A stretch of DNA of 64,000 nucleotides from Sipunculus nudus (taxonomy: Eukaryota; Annelida; Sipuncula; Golfingiida; Sipunculidae). The DNA lies in the NCBI GenBank assembly GCA_026874595.1, contig CM049317.1, positions 1,295,108-1,359,107 of the forward strand. Direction: 5' to 3'. The position numbers were made by a program, and so were the translations under genes. This document shows, piece by piece, positions 25,137 to 39,100 of this stretch. A model generated the notes under the pieces. That model saw only the letters and a list, made by a program, of their open reading frames with translations. It did not search any database and was not told where the DNA came from. Each line of letters opens with the position of its first letter. Within the stretch, counting starts at the first letter, position 1.

Positions 25137-26336
25137 TTATATACAGACCCTAAGATCTCCCGGGCCGCGTTTTCGTCTCTGCTCTGGGACTTGGTTCTGA
25201 CCCCCGTTTCTTCCTCTCTGGACATCGTCCTTTATTTGCGTATGTTCTATGGGAGCTCCTTGGGGTAGGCGAGCCTGAGTAGAAGTTGAGAATACTACAT
25301 GTAGCGCAAATCCCCCACACAAACCCAAATGATATAACGAACACGAATGTGGATGAATGTGATAGGAAAAGCGAGTGTAAACTTGGTCAATACATATGAA
25401 TGAAAGACCTGTACGTAAATGTTATTAAAATCTTATCGTTTACCTTTGTCTCTAACACAGGAACTTTAATGAACGACGAAGACCCGTCTTCATTCTTCTG
25501 CCAGATCAGCTGCCTGGGGCCCTGTCCTCGTATCTACAGACACTATTATTTCTAAAATATCTGGGAATTACACAGCGTAAGCTTTAGTTAAGAATTACTC
25601 GTAGAGTTAATTTTGCAAGTATTACTGTTTACCCACGATACACTTAATTCATACAGTTAAGTCAGTTTTAAGTAAAACAAAAACAAATAAATAAACACAT
25701 AACAGAACGATTAACTTACAATCGCTTCATAAAAGGCAATTAAGTCCTTGACATTTGTGCAATAACGTAGATCCCCAAGGTCAGTCTTGATCTATTAAAA
25801 AAAAAAGAATAATTGTTTTAACAATGATTATTCTTGTACATCTTATACTTACGTGTAACTGTTATAAGAAATCTTATAAGAAAATCAATAGTAAACCTAT
25901 ATATGGAATCATTCATGTCCATTCTGGTCACTTGTCACATATCTTAAGCACAATTTACTTGTTTACTTAGGCGAGCACTATCATATTTGGGACACTGACA
26001 CAGTAGCCTTTGCGTGTTACATGATTACATAATTGAAAATGAGATGTCCGGAGGCTAGATCCAGTAAATGATATAGACAGTTATTGATAGAGATGAGACG
26101 TACATTGTGTTTTATTGCATAATCTTCTATCTTTTTAATCCAGTCATCCATGACTTTACGTTCCTCTGTTGTCTCAGTCTGACATGATGAAGAAAAAAAA
26201 AAATGATATTAAACATGCAGGAAAGATAGATAAATTATTCTAAACTATGACTATGATTGACAAGGTTTGAAAATTATTTATATCTGAAACATTACATAGG
26301 AAAGGTAAACATTTATTCTTTACATTATCATAACCT

Positions 26337-26390
<54 letters not shown>

Positions 26391-27863
26391 ATATACCGTT
26401 CGCTCATAAGGTGGTCCAAATGGTGAACTTTATTTGATACATCGGTCTTATATGATACATGAAAACCTTAGTATATGGTATTAGGCGTAAAAACACATAT
26501 GTTTTTTTTTCATATAACGGTACAAACCATATAGAATGAGACGTTTAGTATTAAACGAAATACTAATGTTGGTCTACCAACAGCAAGAATGAAACTACAA
26601 ATAAAAGTTTACTGTGATAATGACTTCAATTTTTGACCACCAGCTGCGTCTGATAAAGACATGTTTATAATTGAAGTGACGACCAGGCTTCAATAAGGAA
26701 TATACAGGTCCAATCAATGCTTAAGAAAAACATGTATTTTCGCTTAAACAATACACAAACTTGGCATTTTATCATTTGTGAGGCCTTAGACATTTGATCA
26801 ATTATCCATATATGAACAGGGGTGCTTTAAATGTAAATCTCCACATACAATACATACTCACTACGATATAAACTATAATACATATTCACTACAATATATA
26901 CTCACTACAATACATACTACAATATATACTCATTACAATACATACCACAATACATACTACAATAGATAATATAAGACATACTCACTACAATATATACTTA
27001 TTAAAATACATACTAAAATACATACTACAATACATACTCGCTACAATACATACTATAATCCATATTCATTACAATGTATACTCACTTAAATACATACTAC
27101 AATACATACTCCAATACATATTACAATACATACTCCAATACATGCTACAATACATACTTACTCCAATACATATTACAATACATACTCACTACAATACAAA
27201 CTCACTACAATCTGTGTACATCAGAGTATTTACGATTTCTTGAAGTCCTGTTTATTTTATATAACGTATCCTTAGCCCTGATTAAAGCTTATAGCTTCCA
27301 TTGAGAGTAGAAGGAAGTATACCAATCAATACGCCTATAGCCACCTGCGTGTGCTGTTTATATGATTCTATGTCTTTAGTTCAGCTTTACTAATTCGGCT
27401 ATCATCAGTGTATATTACCCAACGATAAAATGCAGTTACCTTATCTGTTCTGTCCGGTTCTCCCGTTCGCAGGGTGTCTTTTACAGGCGTGCGATCTGTC
27501 TTCCGTCTTCCCTTATCTCTCTCCTAGAATATATGTCAAATATACCTAAAACCTTTCCAAAATATTTCATATTAAAACGCATAAACTACGAGCCTAATTT
27601 CTTTATTCTAGTTATGTGTGAAGCTTACCTTTGATTCCTGGTGTTCCTGTTTTTTAGGTTTTTCCCACTGTGCGGCGCGCCCTTTCACTTGTTCCTGTAA
27701 CAAGAGTTTTGTTCTTATACACCATTTTCACAACCTAAAATTGTTATCATCATTTCGTGTATTAAAATGAGGTATTTGATATTTGGTAACCGACCTGCCC
27801 TACTTGGTTGTTATTCGCTTTCCCCAGACTTTCTGCGGTGACATCTGGAGTCATCTGTGATAA
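25137..27863 (-). CDS. Gene B C-terminal exons
   Basis: Seven phase-0 exons: 27795-27863, 27629-27694, 27440-27523, 26104-26178, 25720-25791, 25444-25533, and the terminal 25137-25274. All have AG/GT borders, and the terminal one has a strong acceptor (CTTCTACTCAG). The first three are charged and probably disordered (e.g. RAAQWEKPKKQEHQESK). The next three look folded: MDDWIKKIEDYAIKHN, LRYCTNVKDLIAFYEAI and QLIWQKNEDGSSSFIKVPVL suggest two helices and a strand pair. I cannot assign them to a death domain or any other known domain. The last exon is basic (PEQRRKRGPGDLRVCI at the end). Confidence 0.65.
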
Positions 27864-30800
27864 CTGAAAAAACGGCAATAAGAAACAGTCCGATCACTTG
27901 CCCAAAAATCCGCCCATCCCAAACAGTCACAATTAATCAGTATGCTTAGCCTAAATTTTTGCAATATAATTTGTTGGCAGTGTTTCAGGTGCCCTTTTTA
28001 TTGTGTGACACGGGTGTTGCAGCGCTCTTGTCTGGCTGCGTGTTGCACTCTCGGTTTAAGCCGTACTGGTTGAACTCTCGTTGTCATGCTAGCTTGGGGC
28101 CTTCTCGCCTGGTCGAGCCGGGGCGAGCTCACGTGTGCACCCTGGTTATGAAGAGGCACAGCGATGTTTTTCTAGATAATTCCTGTAACGCGTGTTTACT
28201 GTGTATTATGTTAGATTGTTCGAGAAATAGAAGCTTCTCGGCTTGAGGTGAAAAGTTATATAAAGGGGCTGTGTTTTAGAGCCGATAGAGAGGTGAGAGA
28301 ATATTCCAGCGGACACAGACGTGTGGGACCAATCCGATTATCCAGTGATTTCAGGGATTCTGCTATTACTAACACTTTAAAATTTAGTGCTGCCTGCCTC
28401 AAGTTTACTTTCTGGATTGTTACAAGAGCTTTAGTTGGACTGTTATTCTTCGAGAGAATTCGTGTGAACTGTTCGCCGGCTTATACATTTTAAAGGACTT
28501 ATCGTTGAGACAGTGGTGGTATCCAGGTACAAGCACTTAGTTTATTTTTACCTTTGTGATTGTATTGAATATTTGAAATACTGTGTCATTGTATTGATTT
28601 AGTGTAATGTAATATTAGGGTTGTTTTAAGAATAAACTACAGTTATTTGTTAACAAAAAAACCCACTGACTTCTTTACTCATTCTCCTAGACATATCACG
28701 CTGCCTAGTGTTACAGAATCTGATTTTTTTATCTCCTTGGCAAGGTTTGTGTTCATCACGCATATGTGATCTGTTGATATTAGGTTCCGTAACATAAAAA
28801 GCAGTGTTACACGAGAGTTCATTTTTCGCGATCTCACCCTGCAGTTACCTACACAGTGTATTTTCAACAAATAAAACAGGAAGGACTCAAGTGAACATGA
28901 TATTTATAACATTAGTCTTTGGTTTACACTTGACATAAAAAGATCTATTAGTTTCTTAGAAAAAATTATCCTTTTACTTTTCGACGATTGGCGTTACAAG
29001 CCTGGTCATGCTATTGAGGCTAAAGTATCAATGACCTTTTAAATTGCACTCGATTGTATTGAGTTGCTGATTTGTATCTTATTGTATTACTTAAACTATA
29101 TGATGCTTACGCAAAAAAATAAATTAAATATGTATTTAACAGTAAATAATGTAAAGTCATGTTTAAGTTCTGCAATAGATTCAATGTAAGGATCATTAGA
29201 GTTTATAGATATATCGCAGTTCATTTTGCGATCTGACCAGGCAAAAAAAGATGTATACCCGCTTACCTCCACATGTGTCCTCTTGGGGGCGCCACTTATT
29301 TTAGCAAAGTGACCGTGACTGCGATAGACCGGTTTTTCTACGCTGTGACTCTTGGTAAAAGAAATACAATAAGTGTAAAAGCCTTAGATCCTCGTCTGGT
29401 ACTTGATTGAAGAATGTGATACTTACAAGATGACCACTCAGATAACATGCTTGTTTTGTTCATGGATATTTATGCCAAATCTCAATGTACGTACATCTTT
29501 GCTTAGTTATCGTAAAAACTTGATTTCTAGGACTCCGGATCAGTGAATTAGTCTTTAACATCTCGAGATGGGTTTCCCATCTTAAGTCTGGGGAGCCATT
29601 ATCTGATCTAGCAATGGTTCTGACTCATAATGTGTCAGACCTAGACCGAGATGTGCTCCATTATTGTGTACAAAAACTACACATGGTTTATGATATCAAA
29701 GTTGGATGAAAGTTCTATCCTGTCTCTTTTAATACACGATATATTTAAGTAAATCATCATTTTTTACCTTGCTCTCAAAATTGTATCGTAGTTTATTGAA
29801 TTCACTGACTCTCTCGCCGACCGGGTCAGGGTCATCACGTTCTTCATTCTGTAATGAGAAAACATGTTTTTCCTGATGTGACTTGAACATTTCACTATCG
29901 GCATTGGCTAGCTGTGTATTTATGGGTTCGAAAGCACATCGTGTTTTTATTATTTGAACTGCAAACAAAATACAAAATACAATACTGATGGCAAGTTCTT
30001 TTGAAAGCACGTGAAGCGGTTCCTTCAGAAACGGTTATTAAGCAGATTAAATTAGTCTCATTTTCACCCTTTGTCCTTTTATAAGTTCAGCATCTTCAAT
30101 GGTATCTTCCAGCTTCGTACCCCGAAAAAAATAGAAATTAATCATCAATACTTATTATTTTTTCAAAATTATTAAAATACCAAATTAGGAAAATATTAGG
30201 CTTTACATTTTACCGTCAATTATCATTCTTAATAATCACGAGCTTTGAATATTATTCTGAGGAACTGAATTTTTAAAATAAAATTTGGCTAAAGCGACAA
30301 GCATAATATTTGGCCGGTTAACAGGAAGGTGAAATTGATTTAATGTGAATAACACATGGATAAGCCTTCAAGGGGACTTCAGATATATAGCTGCTGTCAT
30401 GTCGTTCAGAGTTCATTTAAACAAATGTCGTACCTGAACAGTTAGTACTTTATCAGTTGCCTGTGACCGGCGTGTCACCTTAAATTAATGAATCATGCAT
30501 GTACATTACGACCTTCCGTGCTCTCGAACATTTTCTAAGTAATATATTATCTACTCCATTTAACAATATGGAAAGTTCGATCTTTGTTCAATGGAAAAGC
30601 AGGAATGATGGTATTAAATCTGGAATTAATACAATAAGTAATTAATATTTAATGACACTTACCAATTCCGCTGCCTTTTTGTGAACAGGAGCTGAAATCT
30701 GGTTTTCTTTTCGTTCTGCTGATTTTGGCAGCTTGGTATCTTCTTTCTAAATAGAAATTTCCTGTTCTTTTAAATATTAGATATACACACAGAGCTTCAT

Positions 30801-33800
30801 TAAATAAATAAGTGTTCATAGACCATCTCAATAACTAAAGTACACGAAGAGTAGTTATATTCATGTGACTTACGTGGGAAATGTCACGAGATAAATTTTC
30901 AAACTGACTTCTCAAGCTGAGCATGTCGATATCAGGCGTCTTATCCTCTTCCCGCTGTGAAACGTAAACACAGTGGCGTAATATAATCTATCTCCATGTG
31001 ATACATACACAGTTAATAGTAATCTAGGTATACTGTTCATACAAAGTTGGCACATCCATCGGAAAATACAGAAATGTTAAGAAAATCTTTTCAATGTTCA
31101 TAAAACTCTACCTTGGTATGTAATATAACACATCTTTTTAAACTATCTGGCTGCAGCTGTTCTCATGATCCAATAGTTATTCGTTCTTTTTCTGAATTAA
31201 TCGCTTATTTGCCTGCTGGTTCCCTGTGTTCTCTTTGCGAGAGTAATTATGGGTAGAATACATAGTGAGAGATTTACATTCTGACAAATACTCTTCTATA
31301 CTTACCTCCCTCTCCTGAACTCTTGTTTCTATTACTCGGTCGTCTTCTGGTTGAATCTGATAACTTCTCTCTTTCTGTTTATCATTTACCTATATACACA
31401 TTAAAGCAGGAAGCTTGATACATTGCCATTTCTGACTTTATTCTAATAAAGCAACATGAAAACATATGACACGACACCGGCTTGGCTCATAAATTTCAAT
31501 TTTATTCCCCCTGACCCCAAGTCCATGCTAGAAACAAGGGATGTCTCTTTACATTTTGCATTTATTATTACTTTTAATATATTATGGGTCAAGTATCGAG
31601 GGACACTCGGCAAATACGTTAAGCACAGGAGGCTTCAGAGGTCACCATTGATAAACCTTTACTAAACCAACGTTACATATCAGGAGGTAGGCTTATTATT
31701 TTATCAAATATTCATAAATTGAACACTTGAAATTTTTGTTACGTTGACGTATCTCAGGAACGCTTGTGTTTGAAGTGATTTTCTTATTTAAACGAGTTCC
31801 ATCTGATAACAAAAAATCTAAGAATCCGCATGTAACAGGTTTCTAACAACGAGTTATTAGTGTTAATGGGCCAGCCACTTGTCGCGGAATGTTTATCAAC
31901 GATTATGGCTGCATATTCCATAGATTATATGATGAAGCCGTTGAACTCTTCGTGTCAAGCATTTTTACATGTGTGTTATATGTACCTTTTTGTGTATTTT
32001 CGCTTTTTTCTTATATGGCCGGTACACATCAGTTCAATTTTAATCTTGAATCATATAATGTTATGGATGTTATGCCAAGTAAGAAATTTGTAACGATCGT
32101 ATTATGTGTGTAAAACTCACATTTGGCAAATTAATCTAAGGTAGTGCTATTTGGAGCTTGTTCACTTAGCAGCAACCACAGTCCATCAGAGTTTAAGGTT
32201 GCCGTTTTTTTAACACATTCACTGCCAAGCCCATGTTCACCCTCAGTGCCAGGGCCATACACAGGGACCCCAGCACCCTCGAGAGCTGCAGTGGTACCAA
32301 GAAACGTGTGTGTTAATTATTACCACAAAAGTCATACCCAAGCAGTTGGTTCTTCACCAGCGGCAGCATGTCCCCAGTGTGCCCTCTCTTTGTTTGGCAC
32401 CTTAAAATAATAATACATGCATGTACAGTAGATATCTCAATAAGTAATCAAACGTTTTATCGCTATTCAATAAAAACGTAGAAAAGATGGTAATAAAGAT
32501 GGAAACTGGGACTCGTTTTGTGTTACAATAGGCATGATCAATGTGAAGTAATACTTACCACATCAGCTGCTTGTTTGTCAACTGGAACTGAATTCTGGGT
32601 TTCCTTTCGCTCAGCTGATTTTGGTAGTTTTGTTTCTCCTTTCTAAATAGTAAAAATCGTTGAAGTCACACAGTACATCCATACATGGATATGGAGAAAA
32701 CATAGACACTAGATGTGACTATAATAAGCAAAAATTAGTCAGTTCAATGTTATTTACCTGGGAAAAGTCACGAGACAAATTTTCAAACTGACTTCTCAAG
32801 CTCTGCATGTCGATATCAGTCGGCCTATCCTCCTCATGCTGTGAACCATAACATATGTGTTAGGGATTTATGTATTTTTTCCCCATTTTAATAAATGCAT
32901 TTATTTAATAGAATACTAGTTATTCCGTTTATTCATAGTTAGCAAAACAATCGTCAACTATAGGAAAGTTAAGATATAATTAATCATCATTGTGCATTGT
33001 TGTCCTCGTGTTAAATAGACCATATCTTGAACTTTTTGGATATCTTAGTGCAGATTTACTCATGGTCCGCTCGTTCTTCTATTATTTGTTTGGATTATTC
33101 GTTTATACACGTGAATTGCTTTTTCATTTTGTCATCTAATGTATACACCCCTGTTAACTTTATGATAAAATGTAATATGCCATCCTCATGTTTCTCGGTA
33201 GGATCTTGCCAATTTTGTCCCACCCCCGGAAATTAATTTAAATATGTAGAATACGCAGCAACAATTTACATTCTGACAAAATTCATTGATACTTACTTCC
33301 CTGTTCTGAACTACTGGTTCCATTAATGTTTTGCTGTCCATTGACTGATTCTGAGGGCTTTCCTCTTTCTGTTTATGGTTAAGAAACAATAAACAGAAAA
33401 CTGAATACAAGCCATGGTTTCCTTTTTTAATTAAAAACCAGGAAAAAATATGACACAACACCGACATCTCTCATTAGATTCAGTGTTCTCTTTGTGTCGC
33501 TCATTATCGGTTTAAAGAGATAACATGTATATAATACGTCATAGCACGTGGTTGCTCATGAAATTATACTTATGAATTCATCAGTCTTACTATTATTATT
33601 GATGGGAGATACGCATACACGTGATGCAGGAGGCCCTTCTTAGTGTACTCAACTAACCTTACATAACACATGGTTACATTTTCTTAGTCATTTTCTATGC
33701 AGTCTCAGTGTAAACTAAAAAATCAATTAAAATTAATGCTTAGTAATGATTTCTTGAATGACTTAGAACCAGTTTTAGATGCATCTTGACCTGAGGTCAT

Positions 33801-33807
33801 CTTTAAC

Positions 33808-33866
<59 letters not shown>

Positions 33867-35857
33867 ACATAGACATACGTAGTTACACATATATATGCAA
33901 AGGCGCAATTACATACAGGAAAAAAACATCTATGGCATATGTTATCAGATCGGTTATAAAGTCTTCTGACACAAGTTATTTATGACGTTAAAAAAAACTA
34001 TCTATGGCATATGTTATCAGATCGGTTATAAAGTCTTCTGACACCAGTTATTTATGACGTTAAAAAAAACTATCTATGGCATATGTTATCAGATCGGTTA
34101 TAAAGTCTTCTGACACCAGTAATTTATGACGTTAAGTATTTATGTTTTCATAGTGCTTATGTAGAAAAAAAAACAAAAACAAAAAAAGATGACGTAACAG
34201 TGACATTCTGTAACACGGACAACCGGCATTTTATATAGTACATTTTACCTTTTTATTACATTACTCAGGCAGAATCTCAAATCATTCATGTCAGACGATT
34301 TAAAACCGATTTAACATATAATTTAAATTTAATTGGCCAAGGATTTCTTCTCTAGTTGATCCTTTTGAAGTCGACTTCACATGTTTCTAATCCCTGCATT
34401 GCGCATAATTAGGCACAGTTTATTCCCTAACATCTGATTATGAGTTTTGCATAGCAAGATTAATAATAGTTAACAGATGTAAGTGGGAATGATACTACTT
34501 GAATGTTTAGCAATGTCTTGGTCAGGTTAATTTATATTGTAACATTATCATCATTATTATCATTTTGATTGTATTAATGACTTACTAGATCAATCAAAGA
34601 TGCCGTCTGTTCATTCTTCTTGTGGTCCGGGGATGTAGGACCGGTATGAGGCGCATTCTGATACAGAAGAACATACAGCAAGAATTACAATGCATTTTTG
34701 AACAGATTTCGCTTAAAGACAGTCGCACTCTTAAAGTAACATGTTTCTTTTTAACCCCTCATGAATTCCTATTCAAACAGATATACATGCCCTCTAAATG
34801 TCATCACTGTATTTAGGGTTGCTATGTTAAATCAATCATCCAGATAACGATTATTGCAAGATTATTGTAATTAAAATATTGCAAAACGTTTATGCCTTGT
34901 GTGTACTGTAAATACCACTGACCAGGTATGGTCATGTAACAATAAGATCAATAAAATTACCCAGCATGCTTTCTGGTCTGCCATGCAATCGTTCAATATA
35001 ATGCCCAGTTAAATGGTAAAATGGTATAAAAGATCATGTGGTCCTAGATAAGCTCCCAAAAAAATTACCCAGCATGCTTTCTGGTCTACCATGCAATCGT
35101 TCAATATAATGCCCAGTTAAATGGTAAAATGGTATAAAAGATCATGTGGTCCTAGATAAGCTCCCAAAAAATAACCCAAATACATGGTCCACACAAGTAT
35201 ATACGAATTTATCATATTTTCACACAAGCACACGAAACACAATCAGACATACATTAGTTTGTTACGGGGGTTATATATCTCACCTGTGTATCTATTTCTA
35301 TCAGCGAAGCGTCCTGGTTTAGTTGAGGTGCCGGGCTAACAGAAGACGTGTCCACCTGAAGAAAAAGCGAAATTCGTAAAAATTTAATGTTACGCTGTAA
35401 CATGATGGAGTGATGAGAAAAACAAGGAAAGCAATGGCATGTGCAACATTTAATGGTCAAACACAACAAGACCACTATAAAGGTTGCTGAAATTCAAGTA
35501 GAGTTTCCATGATGAACATCATAACTTTACATTTAATAAACATAACAATGACAAGGATGGGCTGTAAAATGATATATAAATTAAAAGAATTTTAGCTTCG
35601 TCCCTGACATCCCATTTATTATGACCTTCCATCTAACGACAATCACTAGATAAACGTCAACGACTTTTTTTTAATATTATTGAGTATAATTTAACTGACC
35701 TATGAAACATCATCTGAGATCTTTAATAACACGCTGAGGGGGAGAGTAATCGTGATGACACTGCTATGACTATATGGTAGGTAGGCTTTGTTATTCCATA
35801 CGACCAGTCTTCATTATGCATTGCAGTAATATAACCCACCGAGTATAAAAACAACGG

Positions 35858-35929
<72 letters not shown>

Positions 35930-36063
35930 CCGTTGTACGGTTAGTTTGACTTCACCAGTTTGTGCGACAGATCTGTGTCGTGAGAGCAGCATGCAGTCAA
36001 GCCGGCTCACTCTTCAGGTACAAACTCAATCACCGCGATGTATTAAATTCCTGTTATGTGAAC

Positions 36064-36112
<49 letters not shown>

Positions 36113-39100
36113 TGTGGATTATTAAGAACTATCATTATATACAACATGTGTACAGTTCTTCTTCACAGCAGTTCATGTTTGCTAAACAGAACCATTCGTT
36201 TGTTTAGATGGCCAGTCAAAGGGTTTGCAAGATGACATCTCATATTTTTTTTTTACTTCATAACAAACAACTATGTCATCTGCTGATATGCTCATTTGAG
36301 GCATCACAGTCATCATCTATCATTATAAAAAAACACATTTAAATGGATGATAATCGATAACATGACCATTAATAATGTGTGAATCAAAAGAACCATTAAA
36401 CGCAGCAATAACAACATGTCTTTGCATGTTGACTCACCAAATCAATTAGTGTTCCGGTCTGTACTGGGTCTGACTTGACGGCCGGAGATGTATTTGTGAG
36501 GTCTACCAGCAATCCTGTGTCCTCACCCTGATACATCATATAAAAACCTTAAATTCGGGTACGTTTAAAAAAAGGTTGTAAGATTGTTTATAATCATACA
36601 ACTATGAACCAACAACATACAATATTAAGCAAATTTTATTTAAAATTGAAGCATAACTCAGCACGTTTTCAGCTGCAATAAGTCATCTGATTAAATGAGG
36701 GTGACATTCTAAAGATTCTCATCCCTTCAATTGGAGCGTTTTTCTCAGAAGACAGTAATTTAGCATCAGTTGTTGACATTGATTCTACTTGGACGTAAAA
36801 CCAGAGTACACTAGTGGAATGTAAGGACCTTTTTAGTAGACTATTTTAAACATAAAAAGGCATCTACAAAATATCTATCTATCTACATATCTATCAATGT
36901 GTGTGTTAAGTACGATGCCATATATTATATGCCCTATTATATATGTACTTTCGAGTATAAACTGTAACCAAAATTACTACATCTATCGTGACAGTTTGTT
37001 CAGGTAACCTTTTACAAACCTTGGTGCTGTCCTTTGTTTTCTTTTTTCTTCGTGGTTGGTTTTGTATCACTATGTCATCAAGAGACAGGTCAGAATCATC
37101 TTCAGGCTACACAAAGTAAACTTAAAAAGTAATTACACTGTACACACAAAGTAAACCTAACATATAAGGTACAGTGTATACACAAAGTAAACTTAACAAG
37201 TAAGTTACAGTGTACACACAAAGTAAACTTTACCAGTTAGTTACAGTGTATACACAAAGTAAAACTAACCAGTGAGTTACAGTGTACATACAGAGTTAAC
37301 CTAACCCGTAAGTTATAGTGTGCACACAAAGTAAACTTTACCAGTAAGTTACAGTGTACACACAAAGTAAAATTTACCAGTAAGTTACAGTATACACACA
37401 AAGTAAACTTTACCTGTAAGTTACAGTGTACACACAAAGTAAACTTTACCAGTTAGTTACAATGAATACACGAAGTAAACCTAACCAGTAAGTTACAGTG
37501 TACACACAGAGTTAACCTAACCCGTAAGTTACAGTGTACACACAAAGTAAACTTTGCCAGTAAGTTACAGTGTACACACAAAGTAAACTTAACCAGTTAG
37601 TTACAGTGTATACACAAAGTAAACCTAACCAGTAAGTTACAGTGTATACACAGAGTAAATCTAACCAGTAAGTTACAGTCTATACACAGAGTAAATCTAA
37701 CCAGTAAGTTACAGTGTACACACAGAGTAAACCTAACCAGTAAGTTACAGTGTACACACAAAGTAAACTTTACCAGTTAGTTACAGTGTACACACAAAGT
37801 AAACTTTACCAGTTAGTTACAGTGTATACACAAAGTAAACCTAACCGGTTAGTTACAGTGTACACACAAAGTAAACCTAACCGGTTAGTTACAGTCTATA
37901 CACAGAGTTAACCTAACCAGTAAGTTACAGTGTACACACAGTGTAAACCTAACCAGTAAGTTACAGTGTACACACAAAGTAAACCTAACCAGTAAGTTAC
38001 AGTGTACACACAAAGTAAACCTAACCATTAAGTTACAATGTATACACAGAGTAAACTTTACCAGTAAGACCTTGTATACACAAAGTAAACCTAACCAGTT
38101 AGTTACAGTGTACACACAGGGTAAACCTACCAGTAAGTTACAGTGTACACACAAAGTAAACCTAAATAGTAAGTTACAGTGTACAAACAAACTTCACCAG
38201 TAAGTGAGTGTATACACAAACTAAACATACCAGTAAGTAAAGTTTTAATTAAAAAAAATACTCGTTAATGTTACAAATGTTACGAAGAAATCAGTCGGAC
38301 GACAAAATGTCAGATTACCGAGTCGTCTACAGAAACCTGTTTCTGAGGAGTCACCTGTAGCAAGCCATGGCCAGTGCTCATGTCTTTGGTCACGCCCTCT
38401 TTCTAACAAAATAAACAATAATCCCATTTTATATATTGTATTTAAGAGGAGATATTAGGTGGTTTAAGTTCCCATTAATTAATTTAGATCAAAAGTATTT
38501 AAATTCACAACATATTTACCGAACCCATATAACAAATGATTATAACGCGTCATCATACATTTATGGGAAGTGCACGGCTCCCTGCCATGCCTCCTGTTGA
38601 CCATATTACGAATTAAACTATTCGTGGTTATGGTCATATATTGTTCCGTTTCTCAGATCTGCTCTCGTTAACACTTCAGTCACAGCATTATACCACGTCA
38701 TCAGACTGAAACATTGTAATGATTGGCACGTACGTCCGGCGGCTCATCATAGAATGAGGCTGAGAATCGTAGCGTTGGTATTTCATCATGCAAACTTTCT
38801 TAAGTTCAAGGACCAGCTTTTAACAATTGTAATGCCATCTGGAGGGACTTCAGAAAATTAAAACAGGTTATACTTTCTCTTACAAGGCCTTTTTATCTCA
38901 ATAGGCGTATTCGCTTGATACTGTTTCGTGATGTTATTTTAGGCCCCGCCCACCTGCGCGGCCCCCATAGCATTAATGCGATCGAAGAGATTGGTGTGAC
39001 TACTTTTGAATCGCTTACTTGAGGTAAAAAAAACCACCAAAGTTCCTATTTACATGGCAGAGTTAAACCAAATATGAAATTATTTGTAAGAGGGTAAACG

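Noticed and set aside
25137-26178. Death domain at the gene B C terminus
   Set aside because: Expected by analogy with UNC5/UNC5CL and the exons look helical, but I could not match the characteristic residues. Left as unassigned pending a profile search.
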